A stretch of 64,000 nt of DNA from Flavobacterium pokkalii (GTDB lineage Bacteria; Bacteroidota; Bacteroidia; Flavobacteriales; Flavobacteriaceae). This document shows positions 42,568 through 51,565 of this stretch, piece after piece. The notes under the pieces were generated by a model. The model was not told where the DNA came from and did not search any database. It saw nothing but the letters and a program-made list of their open reading frames with translations. How positions within the stretch are numbered: position 1 is the stretch's first letter; every line of letters begins with the position of its first letter. The stretch spans positions 1 through 64,000 of the forward strand of contig NZ_NASZ01000017.1 of NCBI RefSeq assembly GCF_014596575.1. The letters are read 5' to 3'. The translations under genes were made by a program, and so were the position numbers.

Positions 42568-43560
42568 TTGAAGAAATTATTAGAAGTATTAAGTAAAGTA
42601 GGTTTAGACGGTTTCCTGTTAATGATAGCCACCATGATACTACTGGCTTATTTTTTGCCGCAGCCGGGAATGGTCAAAGAACCCGTTTCATTAGAAGAAA
42701 TTGCCAATATAGGCGTGTCCTTTATTTTTTTGTTTTATGGCTTGCGGCTGAGTGTTGAAAAACTAAAAGCTGGGCTTGCCAATTGGAAAATGCACATTAT
42801 CGTCCAGTTAACAACCTTTTTGTTTTTTCCGTTGATTGTTTTGGCATTTCGCCCCTTGTTTATCAACGCCGGCTTCGAGTTGCTCTGGTTGGGTGTGTTT
42901 TTTCTAGCAGCATTACCATCTACGGTCTCCTCTTCTGTGGTTATGGTTTCCATCGCCAAAGGCAACATGCCCGCAGCCATTTTTAATGCGAGCATTTCCA
43001 GTTTAATCGGAGTAGTGGTTACGCCACTTTGGGTTGGGCTGTTCATCGCTTCTGCAACAGGCAATTTTGACATCACTACCATTGTTATAAAGTTGATTCT
43101 TCAAGTCCTGCTGCCGGTCATAATTGGTATAAGCCTCAATTCTCGTTTTGGCGCCATTGCTGAAAAATATAAGAAACAGCTCAAATATTTCGATCAGGCA
43201 ATCATCCTTACTATCATTTACACCTCGTTTTGTAAATCATTCTCCGAACATCTTTTTGAAGACTTCACCGCCCTTGAACTTGCCGGACTCACTACAGGGA
43301 TGATGGTCTTGTTTTTTGCCGTATTTCTTTGTGTGGGACTTCTCAGCCGCTTGTTTGGCTTTTCAGACGAAGACCGCATTACAGTATTATTCTGTGGATC
43401 TAAAAAATCATTGGTACACGGAACTGTTATGTCAAAAGTACTGTTTCAACAAAGTACTATTACCGGTATCGTATTATTACCACTCATGCTTTATCATGCT
43501 TTGCAATTGATTGCCGCCAGTATCATTGCTCAGAATATGGCTCGACAAAAAAAAGTATAA
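42568..43560 (+). CDS. Bile acid:sodium symporter (BASS/SBF-like) family transporter
   Basis: A 330-aa membrane protein with about 9-10 hydrophobic segments and the SBF-like pattern (FIFLFYGLRLSVEKLKAGL near 51-69, FLAALPSTVSSSVVMVSIAKGN near 112-132, and FCGSKKSLVHG near 275). The start is a TTG, because an in-frame stop lies just upstream. A GGAGG at 42545-42549 is some 18 nt away and too distant for a standard ribosome site. The substrate is unknown. It lies 168 bp downstream of mesD on the same strand. Confidence 0.85.
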   Translation: MKKLLEVLSKVGLDGFLLMIATMILLAYFLPQPGMVKEPVSLEEIANIGVSFIFLFYGLRLSVEKLKAGLANWKMHIIVQLTTFLFFPLIVLAFRPLFINAGFELLWLGVFFLAALPSTVSSSVVMVSIAKGNMPAAIFNASISSLIGVVVTPLWVGLFIASATGNFDITTIVIKLILQVLLPVIIGISLNSRFGAIAEKYKKQLKYFDQAIILTIIYTSFCKSFSEHLFEDFTALELAGLTTGMMVLFFAVFLCVGLLSRLFGFSDEDRITVLFCGSKKSLVHGTVMSKVLFQQSTITGIVLLPLMLYHALQLIAASIIAQNMARQKKV

Positions 43561-43571
43561 TTTCTACTTAC

Positions 43572-43632
43572 AGCTTGTACCTCTAGCTTGTAACCACAAG
43601 AAGGTCTAAAAACTTTTAAACGGGTACAAGCT
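43572..43632. repeat. Inverted repeat in spacer after the transporter
   Basis: AGCTTGTACC (43572-43581) is exactly inverted as GGTACAAGCT (43623-43632), with related AGCTTGTAA and AGCTAG copies in between and after. It lies just beyond the stop codon; it could act as a weak terminator. Confidence 0.45.
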
Positions 43633-43801
43633 AGTAGCAGCTAGTCATGGCATCAATAACAACTGCTACACCACTATTCCAACTCGCTCAAAAAGTTAAC
43701 AATTGTAAAACAACAAACCCAATATTAACAAAACATTAAAGACATTTTAAAAGTTTTTCTCGCCAAAGAATTAGTACCTTTAGCTTTCAAATGAAAATAC
43801 T

Positions 43802-44605
43802 ATGTCACAAAACAACAAAGAACTCAAACTTGCTGTTCTTATAGATGCCGATAACGTTCCTTACAGCAATGTCAAAGGAATGATGGAAGAAATTACCAAA
43901 TACGGTACACCCACCACCAAACGTATTTATGCCGACTGGACTAAACCCAATGCCAACGGATGGAAAGGCGTTTTACTGGAACACGCCATTACTCCTATTC
44001 AACAATACAGCTATACCACCGGAAAGAACTCTTCCGATTCGGCACTAATTATCGATGCGATGGATTTGTTGTATTCCGGAAAATTGGACGGATTTTGCAT
44101 TGTTTCCAGCGATTCTGATTTTACCCGTCTGGCCACCCGATTGCGGGAATCCGGTATGAAAGTCATTGGAATTGGCGAACAAAAAACACCAAAACCTTTT
44201 ATTAGTGCCTGCGATCGTTTTATCTTCATCGAAGTTTTAGACGGTGCTATTAAAAAGAAAAAAGCAACTAAATCGGTTATTGACTCTAAAAAACCGGTTG
44301 AAAAAACCACGACAACTAAAACTGCTGAAAAACCAACGCAAAAACCTTTAAATAAAATTGACGAACCTACCATCGAACTCATCGAATCAACCATTGAAGA
44401 CCTCGCCGACGATGACGGTTGGGCGTTCCTGGGCGATGTAGGAAACTTAATTGTCAAGAAAAAACCCGAGTTTGACCCCCGAAATTATGGTTTTTCTAAA
44501 CTCACCCCGATGCTAAAATCCCTAACAGATATTTTAGAAATCGACGAAAGAGATTCAGATAAAAAAGGCATCAAACACGTTTATGTACGTCTGCTTTTCA
44601 GCTAA
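43802..44605 (+). CDS. NYN domain protein with C-terminal OST-HTH/LOTUS domain
   Basis: A 267-aa LabA/MARF1-like protein. The NYN/PIN-fold nuclease domain occupies residues 8-150, with acidic active-site candidates in VLIDADNVP (Asp15, Asp17), SDSALIIDAMDLL and CIVSSDSDFTRLA. A Lys/Thr-rich linker (155-185) leads to an OST-HTH/LOTUS module (from IESTIEDLADDDGWAFLGDV) that in other organisms binds RNA, often G-rich. The pair suggests an RNA nuclease with its own RNA-binding module. It is not in an obvious operon. Confidence 0.85.
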   Translation: MSQNNKELKLAVLIDADNVPYSNVKGMMEEITKYGTPTTKRIYADWTKPNANGWKGVLLEHAITPIQQYSYTTGKNSSDSALIIDAMDLLYSGKLDGFCIVSSDSDFTRLATRLRESGMKVIGIGEQKTPKPFISACDRFIFIEVLDGAIKKKKATKSVIDSKKPVEKTTTTKTAEKPTQKPLNKIDEPTIELIESTIEDLADDDGWAFLGDVGNLIVKKKPEFDPRNYGFSKLTPMLKSLTDILEIDERDSDKKGIKHVYVRLLFS

Positions 44606-44652
44606 AAATAGCGTACAAAATTGTTTTTACAGACACTTACAACATTTTTATT

Positions 44653-46161
44653 ATGAGAAAAGAATTTTTTATCATCGGAACAGGATTATTTATCCTTAGT
44701 CTTGCCGCTCATTTTTTATTCAAAACCAGCCTGTTAATTGCGATTTTTATTTTCATCTTATTAATCATCGGTGTTTTTAACAGCTTCCAGCACAAACATG
44801 CCATTCTTAGAAATTTTCCGGTTCTAGGCTATTTCCGATATGCTTTTGAAGAAATTGCTCCGGAAATCCAACAATATTTTATCGAAAGAACCACCGACGG
44901 AAAACCTTTTTCCCGAAACGAACGTTCACTAGCCTACCAACGTGCCAAAAATGTGGGAGGAACCACTCCTTTTGGAACACAATTAGACATTAACACCTCC
45001 ACTTACGAAGGCCTGAAACATTCTATTTTTCCGGCTCACGTGAATGAAGAATTACCCCGTATAACTATTGGCGGCCCGGATTGCCAACAACCTTATTCGG
45101 CTTCTTTATTAAACATTTCGGCGATGAGTTTTGGCTCTTTAAGTGAAAATGCGATTATGGCACTTAACAAAGGTGCTCAAAAAGGAAATTTTTACCACAA
45201 CACCGGCGAAGGCGGATTGACCGATTACCACTTACAGGGTGGCGATATTTGCTGGCAAATAGGAACCGGATATTTTGGCTGCCGCAATGACGAAGGTAAT
45301 TTTGATGCCGAAAAGTTCAAAGAAAAAACCAATCTCCCTTCGGTAAAAATGATTGAAATTAAATTGTCTCAGGGAGCCAAACCCGGCCACGGAGGCGTTT
45401 TACCTGCCGCAAAAAATACCGAAGAAATTGCCCGAATCAGAGGTGTAAAACCGCACACAACGATTCTTTCGCCACCATGTCATACGGCTTTCAATTCGCC
45501 AAAAGGTTTAATTGAATTTGTGGCTCATTTAAGAAAACTGGCCCAGGGAAAACCTATTGGATTCAAATTATGCATTGGGCAAACCGAAGAATTTGAAGCC
45601 ATTTGTCAGGAAATGATTTTGCAAAATTGTTATCCTGATTTTATTACCGTTGATGGTGCCGAAGGCGGAACAGGAGCTGCTCCTTTGGAATTCTCAGACG
45701 GAGTAGGAATGCCGTTAGAACCGGCTTTAATTTTTGTAAACAAAACTCTGATCCGATTAAATCTCAGAGATAAAATACGCATTATTTGCAGCGGAAAAAT
45801 CATTTCGGGTCATGCTATTTTAAAAGCAATTGCCCTGGGTGCCGACTTATGCAACAGCGCCCGCGGTTTTATGTTTTCCTTAGGCTGTATTCAGGCCTTG
45901 CGTTGCAATACCAATAATTGTCCGGTGGGCGTGGCTACTCAGGACAAAATGCTCATTAAAGGCCTATCGGTAACTGATAAATTTGAAAGAGTGTATCAGT
46001 TTCACAAAAACACGCTTCATGCCACCAATGAATTACTGGCCGCCGCAGGAAAAACAAGCTATCAGGAGGTAGATGCTTCCATATTTATGCGAGGAGATGA
46101 ATTTACCCATCTTTCCGATTTATATTTCCCAAATAACTTAACAAATGTAACCAAGCATTAA
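44653..46161 (+). CDS. FMN-binding glutamate synthase family protein
   Basis: A 502-aa protein. Two N-terminal membrane segments (residues 5-45) precede the FMN-binding TIM barrel of the glutamate synthase large-subunit type, with NTGEGGLTDYHLQGGD near 188-203, AKPGHGGVLPA near 243 and TVDGAEGGTGAAP near 332. The 3Fe-4S cysteines are in SLGCIQALRCNTNNCPVGVA. It lacks the amidotransferase domain, so it cannot be a complete GltB. The reaction of such membrane-linked homologs is not established. Confidence 0.88.
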   Translation: MRKEFFIIGTGLFILSLAAHFLFKTSLLIAIFIFILLIIGVFNSFQHKHAILRNFPVLGYFRYAFEEIAPEIQQYFIERTTDGKPFSRNERSLAYQRAKNVGGTTPFGTQLDINTSTYEGLKHSIFPAHVNEELPRITIGGPDCQQPYSASLLNISAMSFGSLSENAIMALNKGAQKGNFYHNTGEGGLTDYHLQGGDICWQIGTGYFGCRNDEGNFDAEKFKEKTNLPSVKMIEIKLSQGAKPGHGGVLPAAKNTEEIARIRGVKPHTTILSPPCHTAFNSPKGLIEFVAHLRKLAQGKPIGFKLCIGQTEEFEAICQEMILQNCYPDFITVDGAEGGTGAAPLEFSDGVGMPLEPALIFVNKTLIRLNLRDKIRIICSGKIISGHAILKAIALGADLCNSARGFMFSLGCIQALRCNTNNCPVGVATQDKMLIKGLSVTDKFERVYQFHKNTLHATNELLAAAGKTSYQEVDASIFMRGDEFTHLSDLYFPNNLTNVTKH

Positions 46162-46300
46162 AAAAAAGGAGGGCTATTAAAGCCCTCCAGTATTGGTTTT
46201 GATTTACTATTCTCAACTTATAATTAACTAAATGCTGCTGATGATTGTGTTTTCATTTTTCTACCCAAATTAACATACACAAGTAATGAATCAAAACCAC
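46160..46300 (-). ncRNA. Candidate small transcript, convergent to the glutamate-synthase gene
   Basis: On the minus strand, TTTG and TAACTTTA about 21 nt apart resemble a promoter near 46310-46345. The transcript would contain a 10-codon frame MKTQSSAAFS (46224-46256) and end at the hairpin GGAGGGCT/AGCCCTCC (46168-46188) followed by eight T's. On the plus strand the same hairpin has A's before it and no T-run after, so it fits a minus-strand terminator better. The 46162-46452 spacer has no larger gene. Not proven. Confidence 0.3.
46164..46188 (-). terminator. GC-rich hairpin with T-tract on the minus strand
   Basis: GGAGGGCT, 5-nt loop, AGCCCTCC; T-tract in minus-strand orientation. It also lies 7 nt after the plus-strand stop codon at 46161, so it may serve that gene too. 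Confidence 0.78.
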
Positions 46301-46452
46301 AGTATAAAGTTACGATTTTAATTTAAATAAACACAAATTATTTTAATATTTTTAAAACACAAATGGTTAATTATCAATAATTTAAGATTAAAAACAAACC
46401 ACTAACAATCTCTATTAATTTATTCATCAAAACATCAAAAAACATATAAAAA

Positions 46453-47031
46453 ATGCAACTTGTTTTCGCTTCTAACAACAAAAATAAAATCAAAGAAATT
46501 CAGGAACTACTTCCGGCTTCAATAGAAATTTTAAGTCTGGAATCCATAGGCTGTCATGAAGAAATTCCGGAAACTGCCAATACTATTGAAGGCAACGCTA
46601 TTCTAAAAGCAAATTATGTGACTGAAAAATACGGCTACAATTGTTTTGCCGACGATACCGGACTGGAAATTGACGCCTTGAATGGAGAGCCGGGAGTTTA
46701 TTCGGCACGTTATGCAGGTGAGCAAAAAAATGCCGAAGACAACATGGATAAAGTACTGAACGCCTTAAATAACAACAATAACCGAACAGCCCAATTTAAA
46801 ACAGTAATTGCTTTAAACATAAACGGAGACCAACAACTGTTTACCGGAATTGCCAAAGGACAAATTATCACAGAAAAATCAGGAAATCAGGGTTTTGGTT
46901 ATGATCCGATTTTTCAACCGGAAGGTTTTCAGGAAACTTTTGCCGATTTGTCTTTAGAAACAAAAAATAAAATTAGCCATCGCGGAAAAGCAACCCAATT
47001 GCTAATCTCTTTTTTAAACGAATTAAAATAA
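46453..47031 (+). CDS. rdgB: Non-canonical purine NTP diphosphatase (RdgB/HAM1)
   Basis: A 192-aa housecleaning enzyme hydrolysing ITP, dITP and XTP to monophosphates so that they are not incorporated into nucleic acids. All motifs are present: SNNKNKIKEI at the N-terminus, ETANTIEGNAILKA near 41-54, FADDTGLEIDALNGEPGVYS near 66-85, GFGYDPIF near 149 and SHRGKA near 176. The length is typical. It is monocistronic in a relatively large spacer. Confidence 0.95.
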   Translation: MQLVFASNNKNKIKEIQELLPASIEILSLESIGCHEEIPETANTIEGNAILKANYVTEKYGYNCFADDTGLEIDALNGEPGVYSARYAGEQKNAEDNMDKVLNALNNNNNRTAQFKTVIALNINGDQQLFTGIAKGQIITEKSGNQGFGYDPIFQPEGFQETFADLSLETKNKISHRGKATQLLISFLNELK

Positions 47032-47205
47032 CTGTCTAAAATCCAAGTTTTTATTCCTTTTTTCAAAAAGCAGCCGGCTTATTTACAGTCAAAAATCAAA
47101 AAACAGCCAGTCTAATTTCCGGCTAAAAACATAACTTTCTGATAATCAAAAGATATTAAATCAGCAAAACTTAGAAATGCATTAGTTTATGTCGATTTTT
47201 CGCAG

Positions 47206-47213
47206 TAATTTTG
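47206..47213 (+). promoter_or_regulatory. -7 promoter box of DEAD-box helicase gene
   Basis: TAATTTTG matches TAnnTTTG and lies 22 nt before the ATG at 47236. Confidence 0.55.
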
Positions 47214-47235
47214 CGCCCTATTTTAAAAAGACATA

Positions 47236-49062
47236 ATGAATAAATTTGAACAATTAGGATTGAGTGAATCGTTACTGAAGGCGATTAAAGATCTAGGATT
47301 TGAGAATCCGTCGGAAGTACAGGAGAAAGCGATTCCCCTATTATTGGAAAAAGATACAGATTTAGTTGCGTTGGCTCAAACGGGGACCGGGAAAACAGCA
47401 GCTTTTGGTTTTCCAGTTATCCAGAAAATTGATGCTGACAACAGAAATACACAGGCGTTAATTTTATCTCCAACGAGAGAGCTTTGTTTACAAATTGCTA
47501 ACGAACTTAAAAACTACTCTAAATACGAAAAAGGTATCAATGTAGTTGCCGTTTACGGTGGTGCCAGCATTACCGAACAAGCCAGAGAAGTAAAAAGAGG
47601 GGCTCAAATTATCGTAGCAACTCCGGGAAGAATGCAGGATATGATCAACAGAGGATTGGTAAACATCAAAAACATCGATTATTGTGTTCTTGACGAAGCC
47701 GATGAAATGTTGAACATGGGATTTTATGATGATATCTGCGCGATTTTATCTGATACCCCTGACGAGAAAAGCACATGGTTGTTTTCTGCTACCATGCCGG
47801 CAGAGGTTGCCCGAATTGGAAAACAATTCATGAGCAATCCGGAAGAAATTACAGTTGGAACCAAAAACTCAGGTTCAGCAACAGTTTCTCACGAATTTTA
47901 CTTAGTAAATGCTCGTGACCGTTACGAAGCTTTGAAACGTTTAGCGGATGCTAATCCGGATATCTTTTCTGTAGTTTTTTGTAGAACAAAACGTGACACA
48001 CAAGCTATCGCAGAAAAATTAATCGAAGACGGATACAGCGCTGCTGCTTTGCACGGAGACTTATCTCAGGCACAACGTGATGCGGTAATGAAATCTTTCC
48101 GTGGAAGACAAATCCAAATGCTTGTTGCTACCGATGTAGCTGCTCGTGGAATTGACGTTGACAATGTAACTCACGTAGTAAACTACCAATTACCGGACGA
48201 AATTGAAACCTACAACCACCGTTCAGGTCGTACGGGTCGTGCAGGTAAATTAGGAACGTCTATCGTAATTGTAACGAAAAGTGAATTGCGCAAAATTTCT
48301 TCTATCGAAAGAATCATCAAACAAAAATTTGAAGAAAAATCTATTCCATCCGGAATCGAAATCTGCGAAATTCAATTATTACACTTAGCTAACAAAATCA
48401 AAGATACTGAAGTAGATCACGAAATTGACAACTACTTACCGGCTATCAACGATGTTTTGGAAGGTTTATCGAAAGAAGAATTGATTAAGAAAATGGTTTC
48501 GGTAGAATTCAACCGTTTTATTAATTATTACAAAAAGAACCGAGACATTTCAGTTTCCGGATCTGACAGACGTGAGCGCAACAGCGAACGTGCGCCAAGA
48601 GAAAACAACAACGGTGGTGCAACGAGATATTTCGTAAACATTGGTTCCAGAGACAACTTTGACTGGATGTCTTTGAAAGATTATTTGAAAGAAACCTTAG
48701 ACTTAGGTCGTGATGACGTATTTAAAGTAGATGTAAAAGAAGGATTCTCTTTCTTTAACACTGATGCGGAACACACTGACAAAGTAATGGACATTTTAAA
48801 CAACGTACAATTAGAAGGACGTCGTATTAATGTTGAAATTTCTAAAAATGACGGTGGCGGAAGACGCGATCATAACGGAAGAAACTCTGGTGGAAGACGT
48901 GATGGCGGAAGACGCGAAGGTGGTTTTAGAAGTGAGAGAAGAGAAGGCGGATTCAGAGGCGAAAGAAGCAATTCACGAAGAGAAGGTGCTTCCGACAGAG
49001 CTCCAAGACGTTCGGAAAGCTTTGGTGACTCACCAAGACCAAGAAGACCAAGAAGAGACTAA
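47236..49062 (+). CDS. DEAD-box RNA helicase with DbpA-type RNA-binding domain
   Basis: A 608-aa ATP-dependent RNA helicase: Q motif, AQTGTGKT (47-54), PTRELC, TPGR, DEAD (near 154-157), SAT, ARGID and HRSGRTGRAG. A DbpA-like RNA-binding domain follows (from about 455, RYFVNIGSRDNFDWM). The last ~75 residues are an Arg/Gly-rich tail with repeated GGRR/RREGG units that likely binds RNA non-specifically. The organisation resembles CsdA/DeaD, so it probably acts in ribosome assembly or mRNA turnover, especially in the cold. Confidence 0.93.
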   Translation: MNKFEQLGLSESLLKAIKDLGFENPSEVQEKAIPLLLEKDTDLVALAQTGTGKTAAFGFPVIQKIDADNRNTQALILSPTRELCLQIANELKNYSKYEKGINVVAVYGGASITEQAREVKRGAQIIVATPGRMQDMINRGLVNIKNIDYCVLDEADEMLNMGFYDDICAILSDTPDEKSTWLFSATMPAEVARIGKQFMSNPEEITVGTKNSGSATVSHEFYLVNARDRYEALKRLADANPDIFSVVFCRTKRDTQAIAEKLIEDGYSAAALHGDLSQAQRDAVMKSFRGRQIQMLVATDVAARGIDVDNVTHVVNYQLPDEIETYNHRSGRTGRAGKLGTSIVIVTKSELRKISSIERIIKQKFEEKSIPSGIEICEIQLLHLANKIKDTEVDHEIDNYLPAINDVLEGLSKEELIKKMVSVEFNRFINYYKKNRDISVSGSDRRERNSERAPRENNNGGATRYFVNIGSRDNFDWMSLKDYLKETLDLGRDDVFKVDVKEGFSFFNTDAEHTDKVMDILNNVQLEGRRINVEISKNDGGGRRDHNGRNSGGRRDGGRREGGFRSERREGGFRGERSNSRREGASDRAPRRSESFGDSPRPRRPRRD

Positions 49063-49151
49063 CAAGCCCTTGTTAATTTTCTTATAATTAAAATAATAAA
49101 CTACAAAATATTTAAAGCCGTTTTATTACTTTTAGAGTTTTAAAACCGTTT

Positions 49152-49919
49152 ATGAAATATTTTGTAGTTTTTTTATTTTTAGCCCTGGCTATACCTACAT
49201 TCGCTCAGGAAGCAATTACTTCTCAAAAAGTAACAGGTTATGTTTATAACGACAACAGCAAAGCACCTTTGAGCGGCGTTAACGTTATCAACATCAATAA
49301 AGTAAGAGGTGCTATCACCGACTCCAAAGGATATTTCGAAATTGACATTCATCCGACTGACACCCTGCATTTTACCCTTATAGGATTTCAATCCTTAAGA
49401 GTAAAAGTGACTAATGACTGGATAAAAAATAAAGTTGCCAAAATTTTCCTGACCGAAAAAGCCATTGCACTGGAAGAAGTTGTCATTCGACCTTTTAACC
49501 TAACGGGCTATTTGGAAGTAGATTCCAAAACCATTCCTATTAACAAAAACTACCAATACAACATTTCGGGATTAAACAGTGGTTACGAAGCCGGAGAATA
49601 TTCACCCGGAGCTTTTGGAAAAGTATTGGGTTCTATTTTCAACCCTGCCGATATGTTGTATAATTTCTTCGGAAAAAAAGGTACTGAGTTGAAAAAACTC
49701 AAAGAAATGAAGAAAGACGACACGGTTAGAAATCTTTTGGAATCTAAATTTGACCGCGAAACACTGGCTGTTTTATTAGGAATTGACAAAAAAGAAATCC
49801 CCGAAATCCTGCAACGATGTAACTATTCGGAATCTTTTATTCAAACCGCAAACGACCTTCAAATTATGGATGCTATAAGTGGTTGTTATGAGCAATATAA
49901 AGTCCTGAAAAAGAAATAA
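49152..49919 (+). CDS. Secreted protein with carboxypeptidase-regulatory-like domain
   Basis: A 255-aa protein with a signal peptide (FVVFLFLALAIPTFAQ) and an N-terminal CarboxypepD_reg-like beta-sandwich (VTGYVYNDNSKAPLSGVNV to LEEVVIRPF, residues ~28-118), as found at the front of TonB-dependent receptors, but without a plug or barrel. The C-terminal half is helical (KKLKEMKKDDTVRNLLESKF). Such free domains are common in Bacteroidetes and of unknown role. It is convergent with pepD. Confidence 0.8.
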   Translation: MKYFVVFLFLALAIPTFAQEAITSQKVTGYVYNDNSKAPLSGVNVININKVRGAITDSKGYFEIDIHPTDTLHFTLIGFQSLRVKVTNDWIKNKVAKIFLTEKAIALEEVVIRPFNLTGYLEVDSKTIPINKNYQYNISGLNSGYEAGEYSPGAFGKVLGSIFNPADMLYNFFGKKGTELKKLKEMKKDDTVRNLLESKFDRETLAVLLGIDKKEIPEILQRCNYSESFIQTANDLQIMDAISGCYEQYKVLKKK

Positions 49920-49940
49920 AAAACTAAGATTACAGATTTC

Positions 49941-49977
49941 AGTCGCAGTTCTCAGTTTCTAACTGAACACTGCGACT
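49941..49977. terminator. Imperfect hairpin between convergent genes
   Basis: AGTCGCAGTTCTCAGT (49941-49956) pairs with ACTGAACACTGCGACT (49962-49977) at 14 of 16 positions. It is the only terminator-like structure in the 70-bp spacer between 49152 and pepD; no strong T-run. Confidence 0.5.
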
Positions 49978-49989
49978 AAATACTGAATA

Positions 49990-51453
49990 CTATTTTACCG
50001 GGATAGAAGCCAAAACTTCCACTAAAAACTCCCAGAATTTTTGAGAAGAAGAAATACTCGCTCTTTCATCCGGAGAATGCGCTCCATGAATGGTTGGACC
50101 AAAAGAAATCATATCCATTTCCGGATAAATTCCGCCAAGAATTCCACATTCTAAACCGGCATGACAGGCAACTACTTTAGGTTTTTCGCCATTTAATTTT
50201 TCATAAATTGACACCAAAGTCTTCAAAATTGCCGAATCCGGATTAGGTGCCCATCCCGGGTAAGAACCTGAAATTTCAACTTCACAGCCCATCAGCTCAA
50301 AAGCCGAACGCAATTCATTCGCCAAATCAAACTTAGCTGATTCAACCGAAGAACGTGTCAAACATTGAATCGTTAATTTTCCTTTTCCAAGACTTACTTT
50401 GGCTATATTATTAGAAGTTTCAACCAAGTTTTCAAAATCGGCACTCATTCGATGAACTCCATTGGCAGCCGCAGCCATAGAACGCACAAAATAATATTGC
50501 GCCATCGATGGCATCACCTTAGCAGGCGCTTTTTTTAATTTTTCGAAACTAATTTCTAAATTCGGCTCGGTAGTTTTTAACTCTGCTTTAATTTCGTTTA
50601 CAATTTGCTGCATATCAAACACAAAGGCTTCATCATAAACTGAAGCAATAATTACTTTAGCCACACTTTCACGCGGAATCGCATTACGCAAACTTCCGCC
50701 CTGAATTTCCGAAATTTGCAAACCAAAATTATCAAATCCGTCAAATAACAAACGGTTCATTATTTTATTGGCATTTCCTAATCCTTTATGAATATCCATC
50801 CCGGAATGCCCGCCTTTTAAACCTTTTACGGTAATTTGATAGCCTATCGAATGCTCCGGAGTTTCTTCTTCATCATACTCGGCTTCAGCAGTAACATCTA
50901 CTCCTCCGGCACAACCTATATCTATTTCGTCATCTTCTTCGGTATCCAGATTCAACAAAATTTGCCCTTGCAGCACTCCTGCTTGTAAATTCATCGCTCC
51001 GGTCATTCCGGTTTCCTCATCAATGGTAAACAAAGCTTCAATAGCCGGATGCGCAATCGTTGTACTTTCTAAAACAGCCATAATTGCAGCAACTCCTAAA
51101 CCGTTATCAGCTCCCAGAGTAGTTCCTTTGGCACGAACCCAGTCACCATCAACATACATTTCGATGCCCTGTTTTTCAAAATCAAAAACGGTATCAGCAT
51201 TTTTTTGATGTACCATATCCAAATGACCTTGTAATACAATTGGCTTTCGGTTTTCCATTCCTGCAGTTGCCGGTTTGCGAATAATTACATTGCGAACCGC
51301 ATCTTCAATAACTTCCAACCCAAGTTTTTCACCAAAATCTTTAATAAATGCCACTACTCTTTCTTCTTTTTTGGAAGGTCTTGGTACGGCATTCAAATTG
51401 GCAAAATTATTCCATAATGCCTTTGGTTCTAAATTTTGTATTTCCTGACTCAT
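49990..51453 (-). CDS. pepD: Cytosol non-specific (aminoacyl-histidine) dipeptidase
   Basis: A 487-aa M20-family dizinc dipeptidase cleaving Xaa-His and other dipeptides. Metal ligands are seen in LQGHLDMVHQ (His, Asp), LGADNGLGVA (bridging Asp), and DEETGMTGA with the catalytic Glu. A lid/dimerisation domain lies in the middle third, and the last ligand region is GPTIHGAHSPDE. The length matches PepD. It is monocistronic. Confidence 0.95.
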   Translation of the reverse strand: MSQEIQNLEPKALWNNFANLNAVPRPSKKEERVVAFIKDFGEKLGLEVIEDAVRNVIIRKPATAGMENRKPIVLQGHLDMVHQKNADTVFDFEKQGIEMYVDGDWVRAKGTTLGADNGLGVAAIMAVLESTTIAHPAIEALFTIDEETGMTGAMNLQAGVLQGQILLNLDTEEDDEIDIGCAGGVDVTAEAEYDEEETPEHSIGYQITVKGLKGGHSGMDIHKGLGNANKIMNRLLFDGFDNFGLQISEIQGGSLRNAIPRESVAKVIIASVYDEAFVFDMQQIVNEIKAELKTTEPNLEISFEKLKKAPAKVMPSMAQYYFVRSMAAAANGVHRMSADFENLVETSNNIAKVSLGKGKLTIQCLTRSSVESAKFDLANELRSAFELMGCEVEISGSYPGWAPNPDSAILKTLVSIYEKLNGEKPKVVACHAGLECGILGGIYPEMDMISFGPTIHGAHSPDERASISSSQKFWEFLVEVLASIPVK

Positions 51454-51565
51454 ATTTTAATTTGAATTTGTAATAATTAAAGACTCAAAGTTACAAAGAT
51501 TAAAAGCCTTTTCTCTCATTAAACGGAATATTATAATATATTTACAAGACTATAAAATTGCAATT

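Noticed and set aside
48830..49087. Second-frame 85-aa protein in the helicase tail
   Set aside because: It is a shadow of the Arg/Gly-rich repetitive coding sequence; no independent start signal and low-complexity Glu/Val content.
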